Translations under genes and position numbers: made by a program
Origin: Nicotiana tabacum
Lineage: Eukaryota > Streptophyta > Magnoliopsida > Solanales > Solanaceae
Length of the DNA: 64,000 nucleotides
Direction of reading: 5' to 3'
Assembly (NCBI RefSeq): GCF_000715075.1
Contig: NC_134102.1
Span: 50,601,348-50,665,347, forward strand
The notes under the pieces: model-generated
What the model was told of the DNA's origin: nothing
The model's database searches: none
Seen by the model: the letters and a program-made list of their open reading frames with translations, nothing else
Shown: positions 18,741-31,562 of the stretch, one piece after another
Layout of the letters: the number at the start of each line of letters is the position of its first letter
Numbering within the stretch: position 1 is the stretch's first letter

Positions 18741-21414
18741 ATGGCCTTTTCTTCTAGAAATCCCAGTTCCTCAAAGAGTAAAGGTAAGGCTGATGCTGCT
18801 GCTCCTCCTACAGTGAGCACCATCATCCCAAGGAATCTTGTCACAACTAAGGACTTCGAAGAGAAGTATCCTTCTGCCAACCCTCGCACATAGGCTGTTA
18901 GTGTGTATCCTTCTTCCACCTGTCCTTCCAGCATTCATGCTGTGAAGGAAGACTGCCATTTCCATGATCTAAACATCGTTGCCCCTGACCTGGCAGAGAG
19001 GATAACCTTACCTAAGAAGGGTTTCACGTATTTTTATACGTATCCGTTCACTTTGGGACCATTCTATTTGAGTGGGGAGCTTGACTCTGTTATCGTGAAG
19101 TTATGTATCTGCTACCAGGTATGCCTGGCATAAGTGAGTCCTTTTGTGTGGAGGACAGTTGCTTGTCTTCGGCGTCTATGCCAGGAGAGGAGAGATGAGC
19201 TATCCCTGGCTCGATTAATGAACCTTTATTCCCCCAAGATTTTTCGCAGGGGAATGATAAATTTCAGCAAACGTGGCCACCATGCTTTGCTAACCAGCAT
19301 GAATAATGACAACGACCGTGGGTGGATGGAACGGTTCATTGTAGTTGCTATCAGAGACATCATTCCGGCCACAACTCCATCCTTTTCGGAATTGTGGAAC
19401 CGTACTCGTAAGTTCACCGTTTGTTTTTTCTTCTAGTTAAAGATCGCCCCATGATGTTACTGATTCTTCTTCCTTTACTTATTTCAGCAACTCGGTGGAC
19501 ACTACCTAGGGTTGAAGGCTTGGACTAGTGAGTCCAGAAAATTTTGGATGTCACCACGCCCGAGACCCGCACGTGGAAAGAACTGTCCCCCAGGAGGACG
19601 TTTTGGCTGATCCTGCTGATGCGGCGAGGCTGCTGCAGGAGGATTTCACCCAAACAGGTGTCTCCAGGCCCGCTTCTGGTGCAAGTGCTTCTTCTTGGAG
19701 TCCCCGACCGGAGAACAAACAACAAAAAAGGAGGCGTTCCTCTGCGACCGGGGGAAAAAATAAAAAGGTAAAGAGTGTCGCGCCCGAGTCATCTTCGAAT
19801 GATGTGGTGATGAGCGTTGCACCCGAGCCGGCCATAGACACCATAGTGATCGACGATGATGGAGAAGCTAGTGATGATGGGGCTTCTCTACATAGAAGAC
19901 GACGACCTTCATCAGCTCAACAAAATGCTCAATCTGTTGAGTTAGTTACACCAATCGAGGACGATGCCTCGGCACTCTGGGGGGGAGTATGATATGGTGG
20001 AAAATGCTAACTCTCGCTTCTGAGTCCCAATCGTCATGCCCGATACCGTGAGGCTGAGTACCGGGTTCCTTCCATCTTCGGTTGATGAGCAACCAACAAC
20101 CAGCATTGTGTTTGCCACAGCCGCTTCTCAACCTACAACGCCATTAGCTTCATATCCTTCTTCACCAACTCAGCCTTCGCCACCAGCAGCTATTACATCA
20201 TCTCCACCAGCTGTAGTTGCCCTAGAGGAGAATATCCCTCCTCCCCAGTCCCCAGTTCATGGGAATTTTGGGCATAATTATTCGGCCCCTTCTGAAGATC
20301 TCCAAAGGAGGAGGAACGTCTCCCTCTCGGTTTCTACCAGATGCTATCTGTTATCCTGGCCGGTGGAACTTGCTAATTATCTGAAGCCTTTGGCTTAAAA
20401 AGATAGGAATAAAATACAAACTCTCTCAGGAGAGCGTTTGTTGAACAATGTCATGCACAATGCAGCGGTAGTATAGTCTTTATTTCCTATGTTATTTCTT
20501 CTATCTTTGTTATGGTAGGGTTTTGAGTTTGCATTTTTCTTTTTCATACCAACTTCCTTGCTTCCGAGGGCCTTCAAAGGCTGATTCTTGATAAGGAGGA
20601 ACTTACCTCCGAGCGGGATCAACTTTTGGCCGAGCGAGACCAGACTGTTGCTCGTCTCTCAGAACTGGAAGCACGAGCTAGTGAGGCCGTGGACTTGGAG
20701 GCTCGGTTGCAGCAAAGCGAGTAAGAAGTAGTGACCCTTAGCCTGGAGAGCACCCAGTTAAGGGTGCAATTTGAAGAAGCTAGGACCAAATGGGTTGAAG
20801 TCCATAATGTCGTTCTTGCTGCATCCGATCATGAGGCTGCCTCTACAAAAAGGTTGAATAATTTGGAGGCAGCCTTAAACTACAAAACTGAAGAAGTTAC
20901 AGCTACCGGGGAGAAGTATGACCGGTTAGAGAAGAGGCATAAGAGGGTCATAGAGCACAATAAAGTTTTTAGCTCCATTGTCCGTGACCTTGATGTCAGC
21001 CTCCGATCCACTAGATCCACGCGGGATAATCTTTCTGCCAAGGTTGACCGACTTAAAGAAGAACTCCAGCACCGAGCGACTTCCCTTGTTGTTAAAAAAA
21101 CATATTCTATGTATAGCATGAGGAGAACAAACTTGGAAGAGGCCAAAGCTGGTGTCATTAACTTCGATGCCGAAATCGCTAGGGCCCGTGAGCTGGAGTC
21201 AACTGCCCAAAGGGGTCTTCCGGTCCGTCCTGATGCTACCGACTCTTCTGGTTCTAGTTCTGAGTTCTCGGGAACTGAAGAAGAATCGGAAGGTGATGAT
21301 ACTGAAGGCCAAAATGGTGAAGACCAAGATATTGAGCCGGTGATAGATCCACCCACTTCTCTTGGGGGTGCAGATGCTTCTCTTCCTCCTGGTTCCGAAG
21401 ATGCAGTAGCTTAG
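18741..21414 (+). pseudogene. Antisense reading frame of Tat-like element 1
   Basis: This plus-strand gene lies in the 3' third of a minus-strand element. Exon 1 (18741-19407) begins MAFSSRNPSSSKSKGKA and includes FTYFYTYPFTLGPFYLSGEL and LMNLYSPKIFRRGM. It is one frame with a TAG at 18891 and a TAA at 19131, and ends at a GTAAGT donor. An intron to TTTCAG at 19487 is followed by TRWTLPRVEGLD. Downstream come a Lys/Ser-rich, acidic low-complexity region (about 19528-19992), a Pro/Ser-rich part (about 20036-20398) and a coiled-coil frame at 20731-21414 with an acidic C terminus. The domain order matches the antisense frame of element 2 (38576-41136). Such frames are known from Tat elements and resemble the Pfam class called putative gypsy-type transposon; their function is unknown. 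Confidence 0.75.
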
Positions 21415-22456
21415 TTTTTGTTTTTTTTTCTTTCCCACATCATTGTACTTGTGCTGTTTGGCACGTTTATTGTGAATAGAAACATCTTCTCATTTAAGTA
21501 TCGTGCTAGTTTTTTCTCTTTGCGTACTTTTCGTTGAAGTATTTGTGCAAGTTTTACTCTTTGCGTCGAATTATGCAAGACTTCAGGTGTATTTTTTCCT
21601 GAAAGCATTTGGATTCCGAGCATAAGTTCTTCCGAAATCAACCCTTTTACGCGAGGGTTTCATAAGAGAGGGCCCTCTTATGTTTACGATACTCTTGAAG
21701 AGGATGTCTCATGTTCATTATGACAATAGCATTTGAAGTACTTGTTTAACTTTCAAATGATAAAATTAATTCATCGTTCAGACAAGAAACAATATAGAAA
21801 TAAAATGACTTTACTTTATTCCTTTCATTTTCAAAATTACATAAGCATTCGTTGTGCTAAAAAGAAATTGCCATTACTTATGGCTAACTTGTACAACTTA
21901 TTTCTACGGGGCTGGCCGCGCATTCCCCGATCCCGATGATACAACTTTGTTTTCGGGTTTCGTATTCTAGTCGATGTGGTAGTCATTGTTACCATATCCT
22001 CATATCATTCCCCCAGTGTTCGAATGCGAAGAATGCGAATTTGAACACTAGAAGTCTTGATTCTTTTGGAGATTCCACTAGTGGATGGTTAGATAGTCTT
22101 TAGTTCAGTAACATGCTTCACTTCCCCTTAGGAACTTTTTTATCGAGACAAAGACTATCTAACAACCCCTAGTGGCTTGCACTCGTGAATGGTCAGGTAA
22201 CCCTTGGCCGATAGCAAATTTTACTTCCCGGCAGGAACTTTTGCTACCGAGCCAAAGATTATCTAACCACTCCGTAGTGATCCGTTGTTTACATGCCTTG
22301 TCATTTTAAGGTCTTATTTCTGCTGACGAAGCTTCCTTCATTGTATGCTTTCCGTTACTGCCTCGTTAAAAACCTTGCCAGAAAAACCCAATTGGGACAA
22401 AAACTGAACGAAGGGAAAAAGAGTGCAGCACATACTTTCAGTATAGGCGAGGCTCA
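21415..22456. other. Spacer between pol and the antisense frame of Tat-like element 1
   Basis: No coding sequence is supported. The region belongs to the 3' untranslated part of the element and contains a diverged tandem duplication at 22081-22282. Confidence 0.6.
22081..22282. repeat. Diverged tandem duplication, about 104 bp
   Basis: Two units each contain a GGTTAGATAGTCTTT or GGTCAGGTAACCCTT start, a CACTTCCCCTTAGGAACTTTT or TACTTCCCGGCAGGAACTTTT core, and an AAAGACTATCTAAC or AAAGATTATCTAACC end. Similarity is clear but imperfect. Confidence 0.7.
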
Positions 22457-25400
22457 TCAGCAATAGTATCTTTTGAGGTGTGCTACGTTCCAGTTGCTCG
22501 ACAAATTTACTCCGTCTTGATTTTCCAATTCGTATGACCCTTTCCCGGTGACAGCTGAAACCCAGTAGGGACCTTCCCACGTTGGACCCAGCTTCCCTTC
22601 GTTGAGCTCCCGGGTGTTCTGAGTTACTTTCCTTAAAACCAAGTCCCCTACTTTGAAATACCAGAGGTTGGCTCTTCGATTGTAATATCTTTCCTTTCTC
22701 TACTTTTGGGATGCCATCCTTATATGCGCCAAGTCCATGCGTTCGTCGAGCAGTTCCAGTTTGACCAACATTGCTTCATTGTTTGCCTCTTCTTTCGCTT
22801 AAAAATATTTCAAGGTATGTTCCCCTACTTCAACGGGGATTAAGGTTTCTGCTCCTTACACAAGAGAGAAAGGAGTTTCCCCCGTGCTTGATTTGGCTGT
22901 TGTTCGGTACGCCGATAGTACTCCTGGTAGCTCTTCGGGCCATTTGCCTTTTGCCGCTTCCAATCTCTTTTTGAGATTTTGGATAATCACCTTGTTTGTT
23001 GATTCTGCTTGACTGTTTGTGCTCGGATGATAGGGTGACGATGCGATCCTTTTGATTTTCAAGTCTTTAAGGAATTTTGTGACCTTTGCACCTATAAATT
23101 GTGGCCCGTTGTCGCAGGCTATCTCTTTTGGTATCCCAAATCTGCAAATTATATTCTCCCACAAAACATCTACCACTTCGTGTTCGCCGATCTTCTGATA
23201 AGGACCTATTTCAAACCACTTAGAAAAATAGTTAGTTAAAATAAAAAGAAACCTTACCGGACTTACCAGGGGCTGGTGGCAGCGGACCGACTATATCCAT
23301 CCCCAACTTCATGAACGGCCATGGCGACAAAATTGAGTGTAGTGGCTTGGTTGATGCACCAACGGTGCGTAGCGTTGACATTGATCACATTTTTGAACAT
23401 AAGCCTTGGTATCTTGTTCCTTCCGGGCCAGTAGTATCCTGTCCTAATTAATTTTAACACCAAGGAAGCCGCGCCTGAGTAAATTTTGCAGATCCTTTTG
23501 TGGACTTCTTGCATAACATAATTAGCTTCGGAAGCTCCCAAACATCGGGTCAACGGGCCTTGGAAATATCTTTTGTATAATTGATCTCCCTTGAAAGTAT
23601 ATCGTGTTGCTTTAGTGCATAGCGCCCGAGATTCCTTGGGATCTTCAGGCAATTTTTGGTGCTCGAGATAGTCAATAATCTCATTTCTCCAGTCCCAGAC
23701 CAAATTGGCCACGTTTACCTTATAATAGCTATCCGCATACAATACCGAATGTATAAGCTGTACGACCGTGCCGGAGTCCGATCCCTTCATTTTCGTGGAT
23801 GATCCAAGATTGGCTAGTGCATCTGCTTTCGCATTCTCTTTCTTCGTCGTTACAGCGTAATTGACCATTCTTGGAACTGAGCGAGCAGAGCTTGGACTTT
23901 CATTACGTATTGTTGCATGCGTTCCTATTTGGCTTCAAAGATCCCGTAGACCTGATTTACTACCAATTGGGAGTCGCATTTGATTTCTATGACCTCGGAG
24001 TCCAGTCCCCGGGCCAGCTCGAGTCCTGCAATCAAAGCTTCATACTCTGCTTCATTGTTAGTCAGAGGAACGGTTCTTATGGCCTGCCTTAGGGTTTCTC
24101 CCAAGGGTGTTTAGCACTATGCCGAGCATGGACCCCTTCACATTGGAAGCTCCATATATGAACAAGGTCCAAACTCCTGATGTTAATTCTGACACCATCA
24201 CTGCTTCTTTGGTAGCTAAAGGCAACTGTCCCAGACTGAAATCGACCACAAAGTCAGCCAAAACTTGTGACTTACTCGCAGTCCTATGTTTATATTCTAT
24301 GTCAAATTCACTCATTTTGACGATCCACTTGGCCAGCCTACCTGAAAGTTCAGGTTTATGAAGAATATTCCACAGGGGAAAACTGGTCACCACGGCTATC
24401 AGATGACATTGGAAATAAGGCCTAAGCTTTCGAGCGGTGACTACGAGAGCTAAGGCCAATTTTTTCAGATGTGGGTAGCGAGTTTCTGCTCTCGTTAAAA
24501 TTTTACTAACGTAATAAATAGGAGATTGCGTACCTTCATTCTCACGGACTAAAATGGCACTTACCTCTACCTATGAGACCGCTAAGTAGATCAACAGTTG
24601 TTCGCCTACCTCTAGTTTTTACAGTAATGGAGGACTTGACAAATACCTTTTTAAATCCCTCAAAGCCTGCTGACATTCTGGAGTCCATTCGAAGTTGTTC
24701 TTCTTTTTGAGTAGTGAAAAGAAATGATGGCATTTCTCTAAAGACCGGGAAATGAACCTACTCAAAGCGGCCAGTCTCCCTGTCAACCTTTGAACTTCTT
24801 TCACGCTTTACAGCTGATCCAGGATGTCTTCGATGGCTTTACTTTTATCGGGTTAACCTCGATCCACCTTTGTGACACCAGGAATCCCAGGAACTTACTG
24901 GAGCTAACCCCGAATGCACACTTCTCGGGGTTAAGCTTCATGTTATGCTTCCTTAAGATGTCAAAGGTTTCTCACAAGTGTTCACCTGCATTCAATGACT
25001 TAACCAGCATATCATCTATGTAAACCTCCATAGTTTTCCTTATTTGTTTCTCAAAGATTTTGTTCACGAGCCTCTGATAAGTGGCTCCAGCATTTTTAAG
25101 CCCGAAAGGTATCACATTGTAGCAATATGTGCCAAAGTTTGTTATGAACGAAGCTTTTTCCTGATCCTCCGGGTTCATCTTGATTTGGTTGTACCCGGAG
25201 TAAGCATCGAGGAAACTCATTAACTCGTGCCCTGCCGTTGCATCAATCATTTGATCGATATTTGGCAGTGGGAACGAGTCTGTTGGGCACACCTTATTTA
25301 AATCCTTATAGTCTACGCACATGCAAAATTTATTATTCTTCTTTGGAACTACTACTAAGTAAGCTAACCAGTCAGGATACTTTACCTCTCAAATTGAACC

Positions 25401-26202
25401 GATATCAAGCAAACGAGTTACCTCTTCTTTGACAAATTTGTTTCTGACCTCGGCAATAGGACATTTTTCTGTCTTACTGGAGGGATGTTGAGATCCAATC
25501 TTAGTTTGTGCATGGCCACTTCTGGTGGGATACATGTCATATCCGCATGCGACCACGCAAATTAGTCAATGTTACATTTAAGAAATTCGATAAATCTAGA
25601 CCTAAGCGCGGGGTTTAGTCCTGTCCCCAAGTGGAACTTCCTCTCCAAGAACTTCTTAAACAATGCGTCTTGTTCAAGTTCCTCCGTAGTGGATTTTGTT
25701 GCGTCCGTTTATTCTGGTACTTGGAAGTATCTTGGTACCTGATAGGATTCTGACGACTCCTCCCCTGGCTGACTTCTCTCGGCTCGGGAGCAGGCGCCGG
25801 TTCCTGTAATTGCTATGCTACATGCTCGTTCCCTTTGCTACTGGAAACTGAGATTGTATTCATCTCCCTCGTCGCCGGTTGGTCTCCTCTTATTTGTTTA
25901 ATTTTTTCAGGAGTTGGGAATTTCAACAATTGATGATATGTTGACGGTACGACCTTCATCTCGTGCAACCATGGTCTCCCCAGGATACTATTGTAACCCA
26001 TATTGCCGTCCACTACCTCAAAAAAGGTTATTTTCATTACTCCTTCGGCATTCGTGAGCAGCAGGATCTCTTCCCGAGTCGTCACGCTTGCCAGATTGAA
26101 CCCGAGGATGAGTTTTGTGGTTGGAATGATACTTCCGGAGAGCTTGGCTTGCTCGAGCACTCTCCACTGGATAATATTTGCCGAACTTCCTGGGTCCACC
26201 AA
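22457..26202 (-). pseudogene. pol region of Tat-like element 1
   Basis: Minus-strand fragments appear in the order expected for Ty3/gypsy. Protease is at 25813-26202 (MVDPGSSANIIQWRVLEQAK). Reverse transcriptase is at about 24619-25450 with CVDYKDLNKVCPTDSFPLPN, IPFGLKNAGATYQRLVNKIF and the YIDD catalytic motif at 25011-25022. RNase H and linker are at about 24058-24560. Integrase is at about 22830-23868 with GMDIVGP at 23287-23308, CDNGPQF and a distal catalytic Glu in STNSQAES. A C-terminal GPY-type module (GKLGPTWEGPYWVSAVTGKG) ends at 22457. Frames change several times and stops occur, so the polyprotein is dead. The products would copy the RNA and integrate the cDNA. Confidence 0.87.
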
Positions 26203-26493
26203 AACACGTTTAATTTTAAAATCTAAGACATTTAGAGAGATTACCAGGCATCGTTATGCAGTAGCAGTAGTCCATTTTTGTATTCCTCCGTGAAAGTAAT
26301 ATCGTCCTCAACGACTTCCCGGAGTCTCTTACTGTGGGTCACCGACACCTTTGTCTTTTTTGCCGCCGAAAATGTCACACAATTAATCTCGTTTCCCCAA
26401 AAAATCATGTTGATCGTCAAGCGTGGAGGATCCTCTCCTGCTTTCGAAGGCTCCGCGTTATCGCAATTGCAGCCGTAATTGCTTTTAGCCCTA

Positions 26494-29381
26494 TTACTTA
26501 AAATATTCTCTGAGATGGACGTTTTTCAGTAATGTTTCCACCTCCTCGTGCAGATGCTGGAAGTCCTCTGTTTGGTGGCCGTTGGTCCCATGGTATTCGT
26601 ATCGCAAATTAGGATCACTTTGGTTGGGATCAGATCTCGTTGGCTTCAGGAACCGTGCTTCTTTAATGTTCCTCATAGACAACACCAGCTTCACTACGCT
26701 GACGTTAAAGTTGTATTTAGAAAGCTTGGGATAGGAAGAATCTTGAGAACATGATGTCCCCTTGTCCTACAATGACCTGTTATTCCAACTGTGATCAGCT
26801 CTCATATCGATACCGAATCTATCCACCGACCAAAAACCTCTGCCGCGTCCTTTGGCCCATTCATAGGGCAAAAACCGACCCCTTGAAGACTGTCGACCTG
26901 TGTCGAAATCATCTTTTGGCTTCTCTTTATTCTTATCCCGGTCCCGACCATTGGTTGATGTTGGGAAACCGAGCTGGTCATCCTCAATTCTTATCTTTGA
27001 TTCGTACCGGTTGTGAACATCTACCCATGTTGTTGCCTGGAACTCGAGCAGACTTTATTTCAATTTCTGAGAAGCATCGGAACTTCTCGGATTCAGATCT
27101 TTAGCGAATGCTTCAACTGCCCATTCGTCCGGTATAGCCGGTAGCAGCATCCTTTCCTTCTAGAATCTGGTCACGAACTCCTGCAGTAATTCAGAGTCTC
27201 CTTGTGCAATCCTGAATATGTTGGCCTTTCGGGCATATACCTTCCTGGCCCTGGCATGGGCCTTGATGAAAGAGTCCGCAAGCATCTCAAAGGAGTCTAT
27301 GGAGTGCTCGGGCAAAAGTGAATACCATGTCAGGGATCCCTTCGTAAGGGTCTCCCCGAATTTCTTCAGTAAGACTGATTCAATCTCGTGGGGAGCTAAA
27401 TCATTTCCCTTCACCGTCGTTATATAGGTGGTGATGTGATCCTGAGGATCTGAAGTCCCATCATACTTTGGCACGTTCGGCATTTTGAATCGCTTCGGGA
27501 TCAACTCTGGTGTCGTTCTTGGTTTGAATGGCAACTAGCTATATTTCTTTGAGTCCGGTCCTTTTAACACTGGTGGTGCGCTCGGAATTTGATCCATTCG
27601 GGTATTTATTTCCCTCATAAATGTCATACCCTAACCTTGGAGAGCGCGACCGACGCTCAACTGAGATACCTCGGTCAAGCAAGCCTTTACAATACCTTCT
27701 ACCCAACTCGCCCATGAATAAAGAGAAGATACATTTATATCATTAATTAAGCATTAAGTGGATTCCATGAATAATGCCAATCCCATTACCATTAGTCATT
27801 TCATCTTATAGTCTCAAAATACATACATAATCATGGTTAAAGTGCAATAAGAGATTCAAATACAACAAGGCTAGTTTGACTTTTCCAACACCCATATACA
27901 ATCAACACCGTGTCTACGGAGTCTCTACGGATACAAAATACTATGATAACGTTGGCAACAAGGCCCCGGCTATACCTCAAAATATAATACACGTGGGACA
28001 AAAGATACACGACCCCGAATGAAGTGGGGTTCACCAAATCTGCTGAGAAGAGGGTATACTGCTATCAATGATCAATTCCACCTGCTGCGGAACCACCTGC
28101 ATCCATTAAAGATGCACCGCCCCCGGCAAAAGGGACATTAATACATATGGAATAGTACTAGTATGTAAGACTCCCACACCCAAGAATTGCTTTTCTCATT
28201 ACCTATTTTCAGTAAAATCACGAAATTGAGGGCTAAGGAGTAGAATCTTACCTCTAGGATGAAGACCTTATGAGTTACCCTTGTGAAATCTTAAAGGCTT
28301 GAGCAAAGATTGATGAACAAATGACTTAGAAATTCCTTTACTCACTCTAGGCCACATTCCCCTCTCTAAAATATAAGTTTAAACCTTATAAAATATAAGA
28401 ATGGGGTCGGGTTTATAAAACCAAAAAAATGAAGCCCCGATGCAGATCTGCAGTCGCATATATGCGACTGCATAACTCTTCTGCGGTCCGTAAAATGGGC
28501 CGCATAATGGCCTTCCGGAACTGGACATTTCTGCTCACTTTGCGACAGGTATGCAGTCCACAGACCTATTCTGCGGTCGCATAATACGCCGCATAACTTC
28601 CCTCCGGGAATTTTCATGCCGGGTCTGCGATGGGTTGTGCGGTCCGTGAAATGATTATGCGGCCATATAATGGACAGCATAATGGTCCAAAAATTTGCCC
28701 AGATTTCTGCTTCAGTCTGCGACAGATCTGTGGTCCACAGATCAGTTCTGCGACCGCAGAATGGACCGTAGAAATGTCCTACACTTTCAAAAAATTTCTT
28801 CAACTCCCCAACGCACTGTTCAATCCAAAATGTCCGAACCGCGACATCAACACATAAGTCCACTTCGGCACCACGAAACCCCGAGTTTTAGGTAAAAAGT
28901 TTACGGGGCCTTACAATAAACCGCATGAGTTTAATTTTAAAAGGATCACTCTCGTTGTTGTTACCGGATCCGCCACCGTTCCCCCCGGCCCCATCGAAAC
29001 CAACCTCGCCCCTCGGGGTGTTGTTGTCGACCCTCTGCATTGTTTGAGTTACGGGAGCACAGGGAGGAATTGGACTTAGCCCATTCGCATTGTTAGAAGC
29101 ACCTGACAACGCCTGTTTTAACTCCGTCATGACCTGATCTTGTCATGTGAGATGGCTTATAATGGCCTTTTGTTGCTCTTTCAAGATCCTTACTATTTCA
29201 ACGTCGTGCTCATCTTGAACATCATCAGGAGTCTCCTCTCGAACATGTCGCGATATTGCCCGCCATGGACCGGCGTGGCCTCGTCCCCCTCGTTGCGGGT
29301 ATCACTAATTGAATCCTCGTGATGAGGCTGATTTCCTTGGGCCTCAACGTTGTGTGCGATGTTGACACCGTTATCTGCCAC
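26494..29381 (-). pseudogene. gag region of Tat-like element 1, split by a solo LTR
   Basis: The N-terminal part lies at 29381-28888 (NIAHNVEAQGNQPHHEDSIS, then MTELKQALSGASNNANG). The gag core lies at 27534-27160 (FKMPNVPKYDGTSDPQDHIT, LTKGSLTWYSLLPEHSIDSF), and a degenerate zinc-knuckle-like part at 26694-26494 (YEYHGTNGHQTEDFQHLHEE, where the usual Cys residues are changed). A 1.29 kb solo LTR (27622-28915) interrupts the coding text, and frameshifts are present. Gag would form the virus-like particle. Confidence 0.82.
27622..28915 (-). mobile_element. Solo LTR inserted in gag of Tat-like element 1
   Basis: It begins TGTCATACCCTAACC and ends GGGGCCTTACA on the plus strand. Read on the minus strand it starts TGTAAGGCCCCGTAAA, a common chromovirus LTR start. 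Perfect 5-bp target duplications ATAAA lie at 27617-27621 and 28916-28920. No internal region or second LTR is present, so it results from LTR-LTR recombination. GCAGTCGCATATATGCGACTGC-type palindromic text fills its middle (about 28440-28760). Confidence 0.9.
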
Positions 29382-29464
29382 TTTCTATAATTTTTGCCAA
29401 GAACAAAAAATCAAATGAGTTAGTAATAGATGCAAGGATCAACTCAATTACACAACTGTCTACC

Positions 29465-29484
29465 CCCCACGATGGGCGCCAAAC
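29465..29484 (-). other. Primer-binding site of Tat-like element 1
   Basis: Directly inside the 5' LTR the minus strand reads TTTGGCGCCCATCGTGGGG, matching the primer site next to the LTRs of elements 2 and 3. Confidence 0.8.
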
Positions 29485-30064
29485 TATTTATCCGTAAAAC
29501 GGTACAGTTGAATTTATATATGGTTTATAGATAAGTGAATCAATTTGATCCCAAATGATAATTAAATTAGATAAGAATATAAGACTTAGTGTTAAAATCG
29601 AGATAAGACAGTAGCAATCTTGATTTCGGGAGCAGAGCTTCTGGAGGCAGTAATAACAGTATTAATAAGTAAGAAGATAAAATATTATTAAGTTTTTGAA
29701 CAGAGTGTATTATTAGTTTGTCAAAAAATTCATGTCCTTTACAATGATTGTAGAGCTCACTATTTATAGTTGCACTTAGGGAACAAGGTCCTAGGATCAA
29801 GCCCCTCTTAAATGACAATTATGAGGGCCATTGAAGAATGTGTAACGGTGGGCAGTGAATGCCATTTTCTCTGTAACGGACCGTGCATTTAATGCTATAG
29901 AATATTCTCCATTAAATGCTACTGGGTGGCATGTATTTAATTTTCCTTTATGAATACCATTCTCTTCGAGATCGTTGCCTTCAGACCAGACTATCTTCAA
30001 TCTTCGGCTCCACGTGTCGCTTCCTCATGCGATTATTAAATATGAACATATTTTATCCTATACA
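29485..30064 (-). repeat. 5' LTR of Tat-like element 1
   Basis: Partner of 17786-18366. The terminal TG on the plus strand has mutated to TA. A TATAAATA box on the minus strand near 29761-29769 would drive the element RNA. Confidence 0.9.
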
Positions 30065-30822
30065 ATCGGAAATGAGCTCGTAAAGAAAATAATCAAAAGT
30101 TAAATAAATGCCCAAACAAAATATCAGCTCGACCATATGAGAATAACCTCTCCTACCTAGAAGCTCGAATAAGTTGAGAAGCCCATTGATATTCGACAAA
30201 AAGTCTATATTATTGATATGTTTTCGTCTCATATTAGTGGATTCTTTGTAGTTATTTAGAATGATGTCGATGTGATTTGAGCTAACTATGTGAGCCATGC
30301 ATTCAGGGGGAAATTGGAGTTGTGCAAAGCTAGGGAAGGCGTCCCCCCATTGTGTGCGGTGTTCGCAGAAGGCCTATAGCGCTCGTCTACCGGTTGTCAA
30401 GAGGGAGCGATTGGGACATGCCTCCCAGTTATCCCATCCGATCCTAATTTTGTTGATTCGACCTCCTATTTACCATGGACCATATATAAACCCCAAGAAA
30501 TATCCCTTGGAAGGGGGATACACGCTGCTAAGCAAGGAATACACAAGGAACAAAGGAGCAAGAGATTTGGTAATGAGTTTTTACTTTTCTTCCATTCTCT
30601 TTGTTAGTTTATGAATTTTTACAATTGTTTTGAGACGAACACTATGCGTGGCTAGCTTCTCTATTTCTGGGTTTATAGTTAGTCATGAATATTATTGTTT
30701 AATAGTTATTTCACCTTTAATGTGAATTTCTATTATATGGTTATTTCTTTAACTCTGTGCATAATTGCTTGATTGTCTTGCCAATAGTTAAGTTTTATCA
30801 ACTATCTAGGTTATACTTGGGA
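30065..30822 (+). mobile_element. Athila-like LTR or 5' part, upstream portion
   Basis: The segment carries a promoter-like stretch (ACCATATATAAACCCCAAG at about 30479-30500) and then text ending CTATCTAGGTTATACTTGGGAAAGTC. The downstream flank of Tat-like element 2 continues the same element to an Athila primer site and gag. It is therefore the 5' part of an Athila-type Ty3/gypsy element cut by that insertion. Its left boundary next to Tat-like element 1 is unclear. Confidence 0.55.
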
Positions 30823-30827
30823 AAGTC

Positions 30828-31451
30828 TGTATATGGTTAAAACTGAGCCCGGGACCAGAGAGCTGCATCGAAGGTCGGCCCCGTAGTGGATCAGACCAAG
30901 GTATGAGGACAAAGTACCAAGTTTGGGATTCGAGGTACCTGTCGAGATCGAGGCCAGCAGCGATCGTGACCAAATAAGACAGGCATCGAGCAAGATCGAA
31001 GATAACATAATAATGGAAAGGCGAAATATCCGTGACTGATTGAAGATCATGGCGGAAATCTCGGAACGGATCAAATTAGGAACGGTTAATTAGCTAGCAA
31101 TAAGATTTCCTTCTGTAATTAGAGTTATACCATAAGTAGAATTCCTCTACTATATAAAGGGGAGTATTAACCATTTGTAAGGACACATTGTCCACATATA
31201 TCAAAGTTATATAATTCTCTTTCTCGTTTATACTATTGTTCATCAGTTTGTTATATTTTGATTGTTCTTACATCAACTAGTTCGAGGGTATCCAAATTTG
31301 AGGGCTGAGTTCTATTCTAACACTGGTTTGCTTTACTTTATAGTTTATTTCTGTTATTAATCTTCATATTTATCAATTGGTATTAAGTGAAATCATGTGT
31401 CTGTAGAACCATATTATAAGTTTAATTGTTATCCAATTTTAAGGGTAAACA
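30828..31451 (+). repeat. 5' LTR of Tat-like element 2
   Basis: Begins TGTATATGGTTAAAAC and ends AAGGGTAAACA. It carries the promoter of the element and lacks about 20 bp that the 3' copy has near its start. Confidence 0.93.
31150..31157 (+). promoter_or_regulatory. LTR TATA box, Tat-like element 2
   Basis: CTACTATATAAAGGGGAG in the LTR is a canonical plant TATA context. Transcription would start about 30 bp further on. The same box is kept in the 3' LTR near 41852-41859. Confidence 0.65.
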
Positions 31452-31452
31452 G

Positions 31453-31470
31453 TTTGGCGCCCACCTTGGG
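31453..31470 (+). other. Primer-binding site of Tat-like element 2
   Basis: TTTGGCGCCCACCTTGGG lies one base inside the 5' LTR, the same class of primer site as in element 1. Confidence 0.82.
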
Positions 31471-31562
31471 TCTAAAGATAATAGTGATTGCTTAATACTG
31501 ATTCCGATAACACACGCTGCTTTACACTTGTTCTCGTAAGAATCTTTGTTTTCAGGATAAAC

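Larger units (their letters stand above)
17786..30064 (-). mobile_element. Tat-like Ty3/gypsy retrotransposon 1
   Basis: Two direct LTRs (17786-18366 and 29485-30064) about 580 bp long and roughly 90% alike by eye bound 12.3 kb. Near-identical target duplications flank the element (ACCGG at 17781-17785, ATCGG at 30065-30069). Gag, protease, reverse transcriptase, RNase H and integrase remnants run on the minus strand in that order, so the 5' LTR is the right one. The primer site next to it starts TTTGGCGCCC. A long non-pol region at the 3' end with an antisense reading frame (18741-21414) is characteristic of the Tat group. A solo LTR is inserted in its gag. Confidence 0.9.

Noticed and set aside
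20880..21356. 158-codon minus-strand frame in Tat-like element 1
   Set aside because: Mirror of the coiled-coil exon of the plus-strand antisense gene; Ser-rich composition is the complement effect.
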